Assembly (NCBI GenBank): GCA_003282145.1 | Contig: QBZZ01000016.1 | Span: 1 to 48,961, forward strand | Reading direction: 5' to 3' | Length of the DNA: 48,961 nucleotides | Source: SAR116 cluster bacterium AG-337-N21 | GTDB taxonomy: Bacteria; Pseudomonadota; Alphaproteobacteria; Puniceispirillales; Marisalimonadaceae | Shown here: in pieces, positions 37,931 to 47,155 of the stretch | Layout of the letters: the number at the start of each line of letters is the position of its first letter | Position numbering within the stretch: position 1 is the stretch's first letter | Made by a program: the position numbers and the translations under genes | The notes under the pieces: model-generated | What the model was told of the DNA's origin: nothing | The model's input: the letters and a program-made list of their open reading frames with translations, nothing else | Database searches by the model: none

Positions 37931-39127
37931 CTATATTTTCTTTAATTCTAAAACTATATCATTAAGTATATCAAAGGCATTATCCACCTCTTCTTTCGAT
38001 GTGTTTAATGGAGGAAGCAATCTAATTGTATTTTCTGCAGCACCGACTAATAACAAATTTTTTTCTCTGGCAATTTTGCTAAAGTCTACCGCAGTTACAT
38101 CTTCAATCAATTGAAATCCTCTTAACATTCCAGAGCCTTTTTTTGCAAAAATTATAGGATTATTTTGCATGTCATTTTTTATAAGTTCGTCCATTTTCTT
38201 GTCAAAATAAACAATCATTTTTCTTAAATTACTCAAAAAATCATTTTCTAACAGAAGTTCTAAAACAGCATTTGCGGAACGCATTGCTAATGGATTACCT
38301 CCAAAAGTACTACCATGGGTTCCAGGCACCATTGCGTCACCTACTTCTGCTTTTGCCATTACTGCTCCAACAGGAAATCCACCTCCAAGGCCCTTAGCCA
38401 ATGCAATTATATCAGGCTCTATGTCCTCTTTTTGATAGGCGAATAAAGTACCTGATCTGCCCATACCTATTTGCACTTCATCTGAAATCAACAAAGATCC
38501 ATTTTCCTTAGCTATATCATTCAGTAATTTTAAATATCCTTCAGGAGCTTTCCTCGCACCGCCTTCTCCCTGAACAGGTTCAACCAAAATAGCTGCAACA
38601 TGTTTTCCTATAACTTGTTTTAAACTTTCTATATCACCCCATTCCACGTGAGTGAAACCTTGAGCGGATGGTCCAAAACCTTCTCTAAATAATGGTCTGT
38701 CATTTGCAGCTAACATAGCTAATGTACGACCATGAAAAGCACCTGTTGCACATATAATTTCTGTTCTCTCTTTTTCACCATTAGCCCAGGCATATCTTCT
38801 TGCGACTTTTACTGCACCCTCAGTTGCTTCTGCACCAGAGTTGCAAAAGAAAACTCTATCTGCACATGAATTAGCCACAAGTTTTTCTGCAACTGTTTCC
38901 TGCTCTAGTATTCTATAAAGATTAGAAGTATGCCACAACTTAGATGCTTGATCTTGAAGAGCTTCAACTAATTTAGGATGACAATGCCCAAAGGCATTTA
39001 CAGCTATACCACTAGCATAGTCTAAATATCTTTTTCCATCTTCGGCAATTAAAAAGCTTCCTTGACCATGAGTAAATGCAATATCAATTCTACCATATGT
39101 TGTCATTATTGATGGACTAATAGTCAT
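37931..39127 (-). CDS. argD: Acetylornithine aminotransferase
   Basis: Class III PLP aminotransferase, 398 residues, that makes acetylornithine from acetylglutamate semialdehyde and may also serve lysine synthesis as DapC. FCNSGAEATEGAVKVAR binds the cofactor phosphate, LISDEVQIGMGRSG holds the Asp that contacts the pyridine nitrogen, and the Schiff-base Lys is in ALAKGLGGGFPVGAV. An AAAGAG lies before ATG 39127. First gene of argD-argF-hslO. Confidence 0.94.
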   Translation of the reverse strand: MTISPSIMTTYGRIDIAFTHGQGSFLIAEDGKRYLDYASGIAVNAFGHCHPKLVEALQDQASKLWHTSNLYRILEQETVAEKLVANSCADRVFFCNSGAEATEGAVKVARRYAWANGEKERTEIICATGAFHGRTLAMLAANDRPLFREGFGPSAQGFTHVEWGDIESLKQVIGKHVAAILVEPVQGEGGARKAPEGYLKLLNDIAKENGSLLISDEVQIGMGRSGTLFAYQKEDIEPDIIALAKGLGGGFPVGAVMAKAEVGDAMVPGTHGSTFGGNPLAMRSANAVLELLLENDFLSNLRKMIVYFDKKMDELIKNDMQNNPIIFAKKGSGMLRGFQLIEDVTAVDFSKIAREKNLLLVGAAENTIRLLPPLNTSKEEVDNAFDILNDIVLELKKI

Positions 39128-39200
39128 GTTTAAACTCTTTTAAAAATTTTTGAATAGAATATACAAACGATAATAAATAAAAAGGAATAAATAAGAAAGT

Positions 39201-40364
39201 CTAAATAAAATGTTTGGCTAACTTTAATCCTTGAGCTTGGTAATTATTAGTACTACCTGCCTCTCCATATAAAAATGCAGGAATGTTTGCCATTGGTTCG
39301 TATACTAATCTGCAAACTGTTTGACCTTGTTCAATTAGAAAAGGGACGTCATGAGATCTGACCTCTAATACAGCTCTAGTTTTAGAGGCTCCTAAATCAG
39401 TTAAACCAAAGCCTGGATCAAAAAATCCAGCATAATGAGCTCTAAATTCTCCAACCCTTGTATCGTATGCTCTCATTTCAGCTGCGTAATTTGATGGAAC
39501 AGAAACATATTCTTTACTAGCTAATATATAAAAAGCGTCTGGACTAAGAATTAAGCTACCAAAATTATTGTAACTTTCATTGTTGTTGGATTGATAGACT
39601 AAATCTTCAGTAGTTATTTTTTCCCAATAAAGCTCTCGTTTATAAAAATTTGGTTTATCAATATCTATAAGGTTTGAATGTTTTCTAGCCTTATATCCTA
39701 TCAACCCATTTTCTCCAATTAAATCTACTGATAAAGGAACACCATCTTTAATTTTATCAGATAGATCCACTTTGTCTTGGCTTCTGACTAATCCTACATG
39801 CTCTTGTAAGATCTCCATTTCTTTGTCTGATGTGAAAGATTGTCCTCTTCTGATTCTCAGTTGATTTAATCTAGACCCAGTTCTTACTAAAACAGAAAAT
39901 GTTCGAGGAGATATTTCTACATATAGTGGCCCTTCATAGCCAGCTGGAACATCTTCAAATTCTAGTGCGCCATCAACTATTAATCTTGTAAAAACATCTA
40001 ATCTACCAGTTGAACTTTTTGGGTTTGCAGTGCCAGTTAGATCATCTGTTAAAGAAACTCTTTCTAAAAGCTTTACAATGTAAACGCATCCACATTCTAA
40101 GACTGCACCATCTATAAGACTAAACTCGTGCATGGCAAGATCTTTTAATCTACTTGAAACTTTGTTACCTTTACCTGGAAGGAAGGACGCAGGAACGCGC
40201 CATGCTTTTATTCCCAGCCTTAAATCAATAGAAGCTGGTTGAATTATGTCTTTTTCAATCTTGTGATCACTAATAATAATATTTTTATTAATTAATTCTA
40301 GAAGTTCTTGACTTGATAAAATACCAGGTATTTTTTGAACTTTGTTCATTTTGAAAATTTCCAT
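39201..40364 (-). CDS. dcd: 2'-deoxycytidine 5'-triphosphate deaminase, double-length form
   Basis: Deaminates dCTP to dUTP for thymidylate synthesis. At 387 residues it is about twice the length of E. coli Dcd (193), and two related halves can be seen: IQPASIDLRLG (41-51), KSSTGR (116-121) and YEGPLYVEIS (143-152) in the first; FFDPGFG, RAVLEVRSHDVPFLIEQGQ and CRLVYEPM in the second. This fused form is known from alphaproteobacteria. The start may be ATG 40364 or ATG 40349 (MNKVQKIPGIL); the second has GGAA upstream and fits better. Dcd-like halves form trimers, so the fusion may build a pseudo-hexamer. Confidence 0.88.
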   Translation of the reverse strand: MEIFKMNKVQKIPGILSSQELLELINKNIIISDHKIEKDIIQPASIDLRLGIKAWRVPASFLPGKGNKVSSRLKDLAMHEFSLIDGAVLECGCVYIVKLLERVSLTDDLTGTANPKSSTGRLDVFTRLIVDGALEFEDVPAGYEGPLYVEISPRTFSVLVRTGSRLNQLRIRRGQSFTSDKEMEILQEHVGLVRSQDKVDLSDKIKDGVPLSVDLIGENGLIGYKARKHSNLIDIDKPNFYKRELYWEKITTEDLVYQSNNNESYNNFGSLILSPDAFYILASKEYVSVPSNYAAEMRAYDTRVGEFRAHYAGFFDPGFGLTDLGASKTRAVLEVRSHDVPFLIEQGQTVCRLVYEPMANIPAFLYGEAGSTNNYQAQGLKLAKHFI

Positions 40365-40381
40365 TAAAAATTATTATTATT

Positions 40382-41191
40382 CTATGCACGAAGTCTGTAG
40401 CCTGTTTTTAGTATATACCAAGCAAAACAACTTAGTCCTAAATTACAAAAAAGTAAAATGATACTTCCTGTAATAGGAGAAGCGTCACTCAATCCTAAAA
40501 AACTATATCTTAATCCATCAATCGCATAGAAAATTGGATTACAATAAGCTACTACTTTAAGAGAATCTGGAAGTCTTTCAATAGAATAGAAAGTCCCGGA
40601 TAGAAACGCTAATGGTTGAATAACAAAGTTTGAAATAATAGCCAACTGATCAAATTTTTGTGCCCAGATACCTGCTAACATTCCTATTATTGCTAAAAAA
40701 AATGCTCCTTGTAATAAAAATAATATCATCCAGATAAAATGATTAGGAAAATTTAAAATGCCCAATCCCCAGAGCAGAATAAAAGACGCAATAAAAACAC
40801 ATAAACCTCTTGTCACACCAGCCATAGCATGTGCAATTAATATTTCTATTGGTCCCAATGGAGACATTAACAGATCTACTATTGAGCCTTGAACTTTTGC
40901 TGTCATAAATGCTGAGGAAACATTTGCAAATGAATTTTGTAAGACACTCATCATTATCAAACCAGGAACTAAGAATGTAATAAAAGAAATTCCTTTAAAT
41001 CCCGCACTTCTGTCAATAGCAATAGAAAAAACAATTACGAAAAGCAAAGTGGTTACCATTGGAGCGGTAATAGTTTGTAAAAAAACATTTGAGAATCTCT
41101 TTACCTCTTTCATATAAAGAGTAAACAAACCAGTCCAGTTAACTGTTCCAATTTCACGTTTTACTCCCAGGTGAAAATTTGTCTTTGTCAA
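40382..41191 (-). CDS. ABC-2 type transporter permease, YadH-like
   Basis: Membrane permease of 269 residues with about six hydrophobic segments. TFLVPGLIMMSVLQNSFANVSSA-type and GTFYSIERLPDSLKVVAYCNP-type segments (given here only in part) place it in the NodJ/YadH branch of ABC-2 exporters. Its ATPase (YadG-like) is not adjacent; the only ABC ATPase in the window, at 33.3 kb, looks like a YnjD importer type. The start is TTG 41191 with a good AGGAG 7 bases upstream. Substrate unknown. Confidence 0.87.
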   Translation of the reverse strand: MTKTNFHLGVKREIGTVNWTGLFTLYMKEVKRFSNVFLQTITAPMVTTLLFVIVFSIAIDRSAGFKGISFITFLVPGLIMMSVLQNSFANVSSAFMTAKVQGSIVDLLMSPLGPIEILIAHAMAGVTRGLCVFIASFILLWGLGILNFPNHFIWMILFLLQGAFFLAIIGMLAGIWAQKFDQLAIISNFVIQPLAFLSGTFYSIERLPDSLKVVAYCNPIFYAIDGLRYSFLGLSDASPITGSIILLFCNLGLSCFAWYILKTGYRLRA

Positions 41192-41274
41192 ACTTTTACT
41201 CCTACAACTTAAATATTTATAATTTTTTTAATATATATTGTATAGTCATAACTAGTCAGCTTTAATAAACATAA

Positions 41275-41835
41275 ATGATTCACTTAATGAGAAACGAAGA
41301 GAAAATTATTAAAAAATTAAGAAATTCAGCTATGTCATATTTAGCACGTTATGAGGTTTCAATACATCAATTTGAAAATACTATGAAGAGAAAATTATCT
41401 AATTTTCAACATGATTTAAGTGAAACGGAATCAATTAAATTTATTGATTTAATTAAAAAAGAAATGGTCTCTGCTAAATTTATTGATGATAAACGATTTG
41501 CTGAAGTTAAAGTACGTTCAATGAGACGACAAGGAAATTCACAAAAATTAATTTACGCCAAATTAAAAGTAAAAGGACTATCAAATAATGTGATACAATC
41601 TGCAATTGACATAGTAGATGAAGGGCATGAAGACGCAGAAATGATTGCTGCTTTAAAATTTATTAAGAAAAAAAATATAGGTATTTATTATAAAAATGAA
41701 AAAATAAATGATGAAACTAATGAGTACACTCTAAGAGAAAAATGGTTTGGGGCTCTCTTAAGAAAAGGATTTACGTTAGAAGTAATTCGAAAAGTAATAA
41801 ATATAAAAGATATTGATAATGCAGATTTAATATAA
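41275..41835 (+). CDS. recX: Regulatory protein RecX
   Basis: RecX caps and modulates RecA filaments. The 186-residue protein shows the family's three-helix repeats: SAMSYLARYEVSIHQFENTMKRKL-like first repeat (in part), FIDDKRFAEVKVRSMRRQGNS in the middle and LRKGFTLEVIRKVI at the end. recA is not next to it. Start is ATG 41275 or ATG 41287; neither has a ribosome site. A direct repeat TAGTCA (41243-41248 and 41253-41258) lies just upstream. acs follows after 30 bases in the same direction. Confidence 0.85.
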   Translation: MIHLMRNEEKIIKKLRNSAMSYLARYEVSIHQFENTMKRKLSNFQHDLSETESIKFIDLIKKEMVSAKFIDDKRFAEVKVRSMRRQGNSQKLIYAKLKVKGLSNNVIQSAIDIVDEGHEDAEMIAALKFIKKKNIGIYYKNEKINDETNEYTLREKWFGALLRKGFTLEVIRKVINIKDIDNADLI

Positions 41836-41865
41836 GAAGATAATACATAAAAAGCGGAGTAGAAG

Positions 41866-43806
41866 ATGACAGATAAGGATTTATATAAACCAGCATTAGA
41901 CATTGTAAAAAACTCCCATGCCAATGAAAAAATTTATGAAAAAATGTATAGTGAATCTATTAACTCTCCAGAAGAGTTTTGGAAAGAACATGGTCAGCGG
42001 ATTGATTGGATAAAGCCGTATACAAAAGTTAAGGATGTATCATATAAAAAAGAAAATCTTCATATTAGTTGGTATGAAGATGGGACTCTAAATGCAAGTT
42101 TTAACTGCTTAGATAGACACCTGAAAACAAAAGGTAAAAATACTGCTATTATTTGGGAGGGTGATAATCCAAACGAATCTAAACATATAAGTTACAATGA
42201 CCTCTACACAGATGTTTGTAAATTTTCTAATGTCTTAAAGGATGCTGGCGCCAAAAAAGGAGATCGTATAACTATTTATATGCCTATGATTCCTGAAGCA
42301 ACAATTGCAATGTTAGCTTGTACTAGAATTGGAGCAATTCACTCTGTAGTTTTTGGTGGATTTTCTCCAGATGCACTTGCTGGAAGAATAGAAGATTGTA
42401 ATTCTTCAATTATTATAACCGCTGACGAAGGTATACGGGGTGGCAAAGTAATACCTCTCAAGTCTAATACTGACGAGGCTATATCTAAGGCAAAAATGTG
42501 TAAAACTACAATTGTTGTTAAAAGAACAGGATCAGAAATTAATTGGATTGAAGGCCAAGATATTTGGTATCACAAAGAAATGGAAAAGGCCTCTCCTGAT
42601 TGTCCTCCAACTGAAATGGGTGCTGAAGACCCAATGTTCATTTTATATACCTCTGGATCTACTGGTAAACCAAAGGGGGTTCTTCATTCTACTGGTGGTT
42701 ATATGGTTTATGCTTCTATGACACATCATTATGTTTTTGATTATCAGGAAAACGAAATTTATTGGTGTACTGCTGATGTTGGCTGGGTTACAGGTCACTC
42801 TTATATAGTCTACGGACCACTTTCTAATGGTGCCACAACTCTTATGTTTGAAGGTGTTCCTAATTATCCGACTGTAAGTCGATTTTGGGAAATTGTTGAT
42901 AAACACCAAGTAAATATTTTTTATACTGCGCCAACAGCAATAAGAGCATTGATGGCTGAAGGAGATGATCCAGTTAAGAAAACAAAACGAAACAGCTTAA
43001 GGATATTAGGTAGTGTTGGTGAACCGATTAATCCAGAGGCATGGAATTGGTACAATAATGTTGTTGGAAATAATAAGTGTCCAATAGTTGATACTTGGTG
43101 GCAAACTGAAACTGGCGGAATATTGATCACACCTTTACCTGGCGCAACTACAACAAAGCCTGGCTCTGCTACCAAACCTTTTTTTGGTATTTTGCCAGTT
43201 CTTGTCGATGCTGAAAATAATGAGTTAGAAGGAGCTGCTGAAGGTAATTTATGTATAAATATGTCCTGGCCAGGACAAATGAGAACAGTATATGGTGACC
43301 ATCAACGTTTTATTGATACATATTTTTCGACTTTTCCTGGAAGATACTTCTCTGGAGATGGTTGTAGAAGAGACAAAGATGGATACTTTTGGATTACTGG
43401 AAGAGTTGATGACGTAATTAATGTGTCTGGCCATAGAATGGGAACAGCAGAAGTTGAATCTGCACTTGTTGCTCATTCTGATGTTGCTGAAGCTGCAGTT
43501 GTTGGTTACCCGCACGATATTAAAGGTCAAGGTATCTACGCGTATGTTACAGTAAACATTAATATTGAAAGCTCAGAGGAATTGTTATTAGAACTTAAAA
43601 AGTGGGTTAGAAAGGAGATAGGACCTATTGCTACACCTGACTTAATTCAATTCGCACCAGGGCTTCCTAAAACAAGATCTGGTAAAATAATGAGGCGTAT
43701 TTTAAGAAAAATTGCGGCAAACGAGCATGACGAACTTGGAGATGTATCTACTTTAGCTGACCCATTAGTTGTAGAAAACTTAGTGGAAAACAGAAAGAAT
43801 ATTTAA
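41866..43806 (+). CDS. acs: Acetyl-CoA synthetase
   Basis: AMP-forming acetate--CoA ligase, 646 residues. The adenylate motif is [27 protein letters not shown] carries the Trp that limits the acyl pocket to acetate; [10 protein letters not shown] holds the C-terminal catalytic lysine usually controlled by acetylation. It is clearly distinct from the PrpE paralogue at 24.4 kb. GGAG precedes the ATG. With pckA it supports growth on acetate. Its stop overlaps the convergent TVP38-family gene by 4 bases. Confidence 0.97.
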   Translation: MTDKDLYKPALDIVKNSHANEKIYEKMYSESINSPEEFWKEHGQRIDWIKPYTKVKDVSYKKENLHISWYEDGTLNASFNCLDRHLKTKGKNTAIIWEGDNPNESKHISYNDLYTDVCKFSNVLKDAGAKKGDRITIYMPMIPEATIAMLACTRIGAIHSVVFGGFSPDALAGRIEDCNSSIIITADEGIRGGKVIPLKSNTDEAISKAKMCKTTIVVKRTGSEINWIEGQDIWYHKEMEKASPDCPPTEMGAEDPMFILYTSGSTGKPKGVLHSTGGYMVYASMTHHYVFDYQENEIYWCTADVGWVTGHSYIVYGPLSNGATTLMFEGVPNYPTVSRFWEIVDKHQVNIFYTAPTAIRALMAEGDDPVKKTKRNSLRILGSVGEPINPEAWNWYNNVVGNNKCPIVDTWWQTETGGILITPLPGATTTKPGSATKPFFGILPVLVDAENNELEGAAEGNLCINMSWPGQMRTVYGDHQRFIDTYFSTFPGRYFSGDGCRRDKDGYFWITGRVDDVINVSGHRMGTAEVESALVAHSDVAEAAVVGYPHDIKGQGIYAYVTVNINIESSEELLLELKKWVRKEIGPIATPDLIQFAPGLPKTRSGKIMRRILRKIAANEHDELGDVSTLADPLVVENLVENRKNI

Positions 43807-44489
43807 TATTTTATTTTTTTTCTCGTATTAAAATAACTCATAAACCATTTAGTCAAAAAAGGAAATACAGCTATTAGAGTAAAGCTCAGTAAGAGTGAGA
43901 AAGACATAATATCATTGATATTATTTACCTTTGATATTTCTGAACCTGCATTCACATAAACTATTGTGGCTGGCAACATACCTAATTGGCTTATATAATA
44001 AAATTTTTTAAGGCTAATGGGCAAGACACCCATTACTAAGTTAATTAATATAAATGAAATAGTTGGAATTAACCTTAAACTTAATAGATACAAAGACCCG
44101 TCTTCATTAAATTTTTTTATTATTACAGATTTTTTTTTTAAAAATTTGTCATTAACAAAATCAGACAAGAAATATCTAGATATTAAGAAACACAAACAAG
44201 CTCCAATTGTTGAAGCAAAGGATACTATTACCACACCTTCCAAAACACCAAATAAAGCCCCAGCAGCAATAGTTAATACACTAGGTAATAATGGAAAGGA
44301 TAAACCTGCAAAAATAATATAAGAAATGAAAAAAACTAATCTTGATAATAAAAACTCTTCGTTAGCCCATATTATCAACCACTTAATATTTTGTTTTAAA
44401 CTATCTAAATTCAAAATTTCTTGAAGATAAAAATATGAAATTGAAACAGCTAAAATTAACATAAATATAAGAAAAATTAGCTTTTTCAT
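43803..44489 (-). CDS. TVP38/TMEM64 (VTT domain) membrane protein
   Basis: Membrane protein of 228 residues with about six hydrophobic segments. The VTT/SNARE-associated domain signature is the Gly/Ala-rich [18 protein letters not shown] followed by the glycine-spaced helix ending in FLISRYFL, and the later [16 protein letters not shown] with the conserved R-x-x-P. Relatives of DedA are linked to lipid scrambling or undecaprenyl-phosphate recycling, but the TVP38 branch is not well defined. It begins 6 bases after the CoA-transferase-like gene ends and may be the last gene of that unit. Confidence 0.88.
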   Translation of the reverse strand: MKKLIFLIFMLILAVSISYFYLQEILNLDSLKQNIKWLIIWANEEFLLSRLVFFISYIIFAGLSFPLLPSVLTIAAGALFGVLEGVVIVSFASTIGACLCFLISRYFLSDFVNDKFLKKKSVIIKKFNEDGSLYLLSLRLIPTISFILINLVMGVLPISLKKFYYISQLGMLPATIVYVNAGSEISKVNNINDIMSFSLLLSFTLIAVFPFLTKWFMSYFNTRKKIKY

Positions 44490-44495
44490 TATGAG

Positions 44496-45236
44496 TTAAA
44501 TACCCCAGATCTTGTTTGCGAACTCTGGATAAAATTCTGAAACCATGGGTGCAATCTTATCTCTCAAAATATTTAGTCTATTAGTGTCAGGATTAGACAT
44601 TTGAGAAATTTTATTATCTACATCAAAATCAAAACCTGTCACTTTAATTAAATTTTTAACTGTTTCTTTTTCATTAATTTTATGTAAAGAAAACTTTTTT
44701 AAATTTTTATTAAACTTAAATAAAGCTCTGTTCGTTAGTAAATATTTGGGTCCTCCTGGCCTATAAACTCCTCTTTCAGAGACCCCAGGCGCAGATATAA
44801 AATCAACTTTTTTTACTAAAGTCCGTGGAGAATGTTCTTCTCTAAATAAAATTATTTGTGGAACCACAAAGTACATCAGTGCTGAACCAAATGAACCTGG
44901 AAATCTTTTTTTTATTTTTGGATACTCCCCAGTTCCTACTAAATTAATGTTTGCTTGACCATCAATTTGAACACCTCCTAAGAAAAAAGTGTCTATTCGT
45001 CCCTGAGCGGCACAGTCAAAAAGTTCTCTCGCCCCGTCTGTAAAATTGTTATATTTATTTGAATGAAGAATAGTTACTCTTAACCTTTTATTCAAAAACT
45101 TTGCTTCTTCTTTAGCAAGCAAAGCCGCAGCGCCTGGTATAGGAGAGGCAGCACCAACGGCTACGTGTTTATTGTTTTTTAATAAATCAGCTAATTGACT
45201 TATTAAAAGTTCTTCCCTTTGAATGTCTAAGTTCAC
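44496..45236 (-). CDS. CoA-transferase-like enzyme, beta subunit (GctB/IpdB type)
   Basis: Class I CoA-transferase family beta subunit, 246 residues. VAVGAASPIPGAAALLA, FLGGVQIDGQANIN and KVDFISAPGVSERG match the glutaconate CoA-transferase B chain. Where GctB has the catalytic glutamate (IIVESG), this protein has ILHSN, with H58 at the Glu position. The IpdAB hydrolases of steroid-ring breakdown, as I recall, also lack that Glu, so this pair may be a ring-opening hydrolase or another non-transferase. GTG 45236 is the start with AAGGT upstream. It follows the alpha subunit after 22 bases. Confidence 0.85.
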   Translation of the reverse strand: MNLDIQREELLISQLADLLKNNKHVAVGAASPIPGAAALLAKEEAKFLNKRLRVTILHSNKYNNFTDGARELFDCAAQGRIDTFFLGGVQIDGQANINLVGTGEYPKIKKRFPGSFGSALMYFVVPQIILFREEHSPRTLVKKVDFISAPGVSERGVYRPGGPKYLLTNRALFKFNKNLKKFSLHKINEKETVKNLIKVTGFDFDVDNKISQMSNPDTNRLNILRDKIAPMVSEFYPEFANKIWGI

Positions 45237-45258
45237 TTTTATTACCTTGAAACTATTT

Positions 45259-46074
45259 TTACAGAAAATATCTCATATATTCTCCAAAACCTTCTTTAGT
45301 CTTAGCTGCTAAAGAATATTTTTTTATTTCTTCATTATCTGAGCTATATACGCCAGGAAGCGCGCATGGCCAAGCACCATTTTTAACAATTGAAATACCA
45401 TTTACATATAGAGCAGGAAGACAAGTAGCTGCAGATAATTCATCTTCAAAAAAATCTATATTTAGAACTTTTTCTACAGTTACAAATACTTTTTTTGAAG
45501 CATGTGCTAAAGTAGCCAATTCTCTTCTTCGTCCAATTTGTATATTTCCGTTTCTATCAGAACAGGGGGCATGAAAAACTAAAATATCTAACTGAACAGC
45601 AGGAAGTAATAATACAGGCTCTTCTCTAACTCCTGATGATCTCATGGGGTTTTCGATAACATGCCAATCTTTTCTATGTTTTTGAATATCAGATCCAATT
45701 ACTCCCCTCAAAGGCATGAATGGAACAGATTTTTCAGTTGCTTGAAGTTGAGCATGTAATGCCGGACAGGTTGAGTCTTTAATTAAAATTTTACCATTTT
45801 CAACAGCTTCGGAAAATCTAGGAGCCATTCCAAATTCGCCTAACGTTACAGCTGCAGCTTCAATTTCAGATACACATCCACTTCCAATTAACATGTCACC
45901 TTGAATTGTAGTCAATGGAAGACAGTATAATTTTAAATTTTTGACACCTTTTTTTATTAGTTCCTTTGTAAATTTCATAGGAACGCCTGAATAATCAGCT
46001 GGTATTCCTAATATAAATCCGTCTTGAACTTCATCAACAATTTCTTTCAAGGATAATTCATCAAATGACTTCAT
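45259..46074 (-). CDS. CoA-transferase-like enzyme, alpha subunit (GctA/IpdA type)
   Basis: Class I CoA-transferase family alpha subunit, 271 residues, always found with a beta subunit as here. GFILGIPADYSGVPMKFTKEL opens the fold (in part), GDMLIGSGCVSEIEAAAV and SVPFMPLRGVIGSD are characteristic, and PAVQLDILVFHAPCSDRNGN holds the late conserved region. At the place where family members often show an acidic-aromatic-Ser turn it reads IKDSTCPALHAQ. The substrate cannot be read from sequence. It is first in a minus-strand unit with the beta subunit and perhaps the TVP38-family gene. Confidence 0.85.
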   Translation of the reverse strand: MKSFDELSLKEIVDEVQDGFILGIPADYSGVPMKFTKELIKKGVKNLKLYCLPLTTIQGDMLIGSGCVSEIEAAAVTLGEFGMAPRFSEAVENGKILIKDSTCPALHAQLQATEKSVPFMPLRGVIGSDIQKHRKDWHVIENPMRSSGVREEPVLLLPAVQLDILVFHAPCSDRNGNIQIGRRRELATLAHASKKVFVTVEKVLNIDFFEDELSAATCLPALYVNGISIVKNGAWPCALPGVYSSDNEEIKKYSLAAKTKEGFGEYMRYFL

Positions 46075-46105
46075 TTTTAAATTCCATTCTAATTTGTGAT
46101 GTTAA

Positions 46106-46606
46106 CTAATAATTACTCTTTTTCCCTTTTTTGTATTTTGAGATAGATGCTTTTAACATTTTTTCTTCTTCACAACCAAGAAAACAAATTTTTTCTAATT
46201 TTTTCAAATTCGATTCTGCTTTTTGTAACTGTCCTAATGTTAAAAACATTTCTCCCTGATATTCAAGTGCACCTTTATGCTTAGGAGATATAGTTAATGC
46301 CTTGTTATAATACATTGCCGCTTTTTCTAAGTCTCCAGTTTTCCTAAACGAAAAACCGAGGTAATTGTATATATCTGGATCAGTTTTATTATTTTGTTCA
46401 GCTTTCAAGAGGTTTTCAATTGCAAGATTATAAGAATTTTTCTTTATTAATTTAACTGCCTTATAATAGTAGGCTGATTTGACAGATGTGTCTTTATTAT
46501 CATCATCACCTCCACCTGCTGAAAGCGCTGAAAAACTAAATAAGAAAAAAATTACAAAAGTATTAATTTTATTGATGATTAAATATGGTTTTATTTTTTT
46601 TAACAA
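46106..46606 (-). CDS. Exported TPR-repeat protein
   Basis: A 166-residue protein. After a short basic start, residues about 13-30 form a signal peptide (cleavage near LSAGG). The mature part opens with an acidic GGGDDDNKD stretch and then has about three tetratricopeptide repeats (47-145); DPDIYNYLGFSFRKTGDLEKA and HKGALEYQGEMFLTLGQLQKA are two of them in part. C142 and C146-like cysteines (ICFLGC) may pair. The start is TTG 46606 with GGAG 6 bases upstream. Probably a periplasmic protein-interaction module; partner unknown. Confidence 0.8.
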   Translation of the reverse strand: MLKKIKPYLIINKINTFVIFFLFSFSALSAGGGDDDNKDTSVKSAYYYKAVKLIKKNSYNLAIENLLKAEQNNKTDPDIYNYLGFSFRKTGDLEKAAMYYNKALTISPKHKGALEYQGEMFLTLGQLQKAESNLKKLEKICFLGCEEEKMLKASISKYKKGKKSNY

Positions 46607-46631
46607 TTTTCACTCCATTTACAAACAGTAT

Positions 46632-46637
46632 TATAAT
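46632..46637. promoter_or_regulatory. Possible shared -10 element between divergent genes
   Basis: A consensus TATAAT in a symmetric ATTATAAT context in the 70-base gap between the leftward TPR gene and the rightward DUF4864-like gene. It reads as a -10 box on both strands. No good -35 box is found at the right distance on either strand, so this is only a suggestion. Confidence 0.25.
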
Positions 46638-46676
46638 GTATATATATGGATCAAAAATATTTATACTAGGTAACTC

Positions 46677-47135
46677 ATGAAATATATACTTTTAATTACA
46701 ATATCTTTGTTTTTTCTTAAAAATGATAAAGCTTTTAGTAACGTTTTGCCCAATGACATCTTTTCTTCTGTTGAGGTTATTGAATTACAAATGAACTCTT
46801 TGCAAACAAACTCGAAAGTAAATAACGCGGGCATTTATCAATGCTGGCTTTTTGCTCATCCAGAAAATAAAAAATATACTGGTCCTTTTTCAAATTTTAA
46901 AAGAATGATTGCTGACACTTCATATAAAGTTTTATTAAATTCTCTCAAATTTAAAACTAATTTGATTTCAAAAAATAAAAAAATTGCCAAATATTCAGTA
47001 GATATAGACGCATATGACAATAAACGTTACAACTTAATTTGGGTTTTAGAGAAAGCTGCGCTTGATCAAAATTGCAAAAATTGTTGGATGACTACTTCTG
47101 TAACCCAACCCCAATTCATAGGGCTATTAAATTAA
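46677..47135 (+). CDS. Exported DUF4864-like protein
   Basis: A 152-residue protein with a signal peptide (hydrophobic core about 4-14, cleavage near AFS). The mature part resembles the DUF4864 family: VIELQMNSLQTN, AGIYQCWLFAHPENKKYTGP and FKRMIADTSYKVLL follow its pattern of an early Gln-Leu-Leu helix, a Phe-Ala-x-Pro turn and TGPF. Three cysteines are present, two of them in CKNC near the end. The function of the family is not known. It has an AGGT upstream and lies ahead of the rhodanese gene in the same direction. Confidence 0.7.
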   Translation: MKYILLITISLFFLKNDKAFSNVLPNDIFSSVEVIELQMNSLQTNSKVNNAGIYQCWLFAHPENKKYTGPFSNFKRMIADTSYKVLLNSLKFKTNLISKNKKIAKYSVDIDAYDNKRYNLIWVLEKAALDQNCKNCWMTTSVTQPQFIGLLN

Positions 47136-47155
47136 ACTTTAACAAAGAGGAAATT

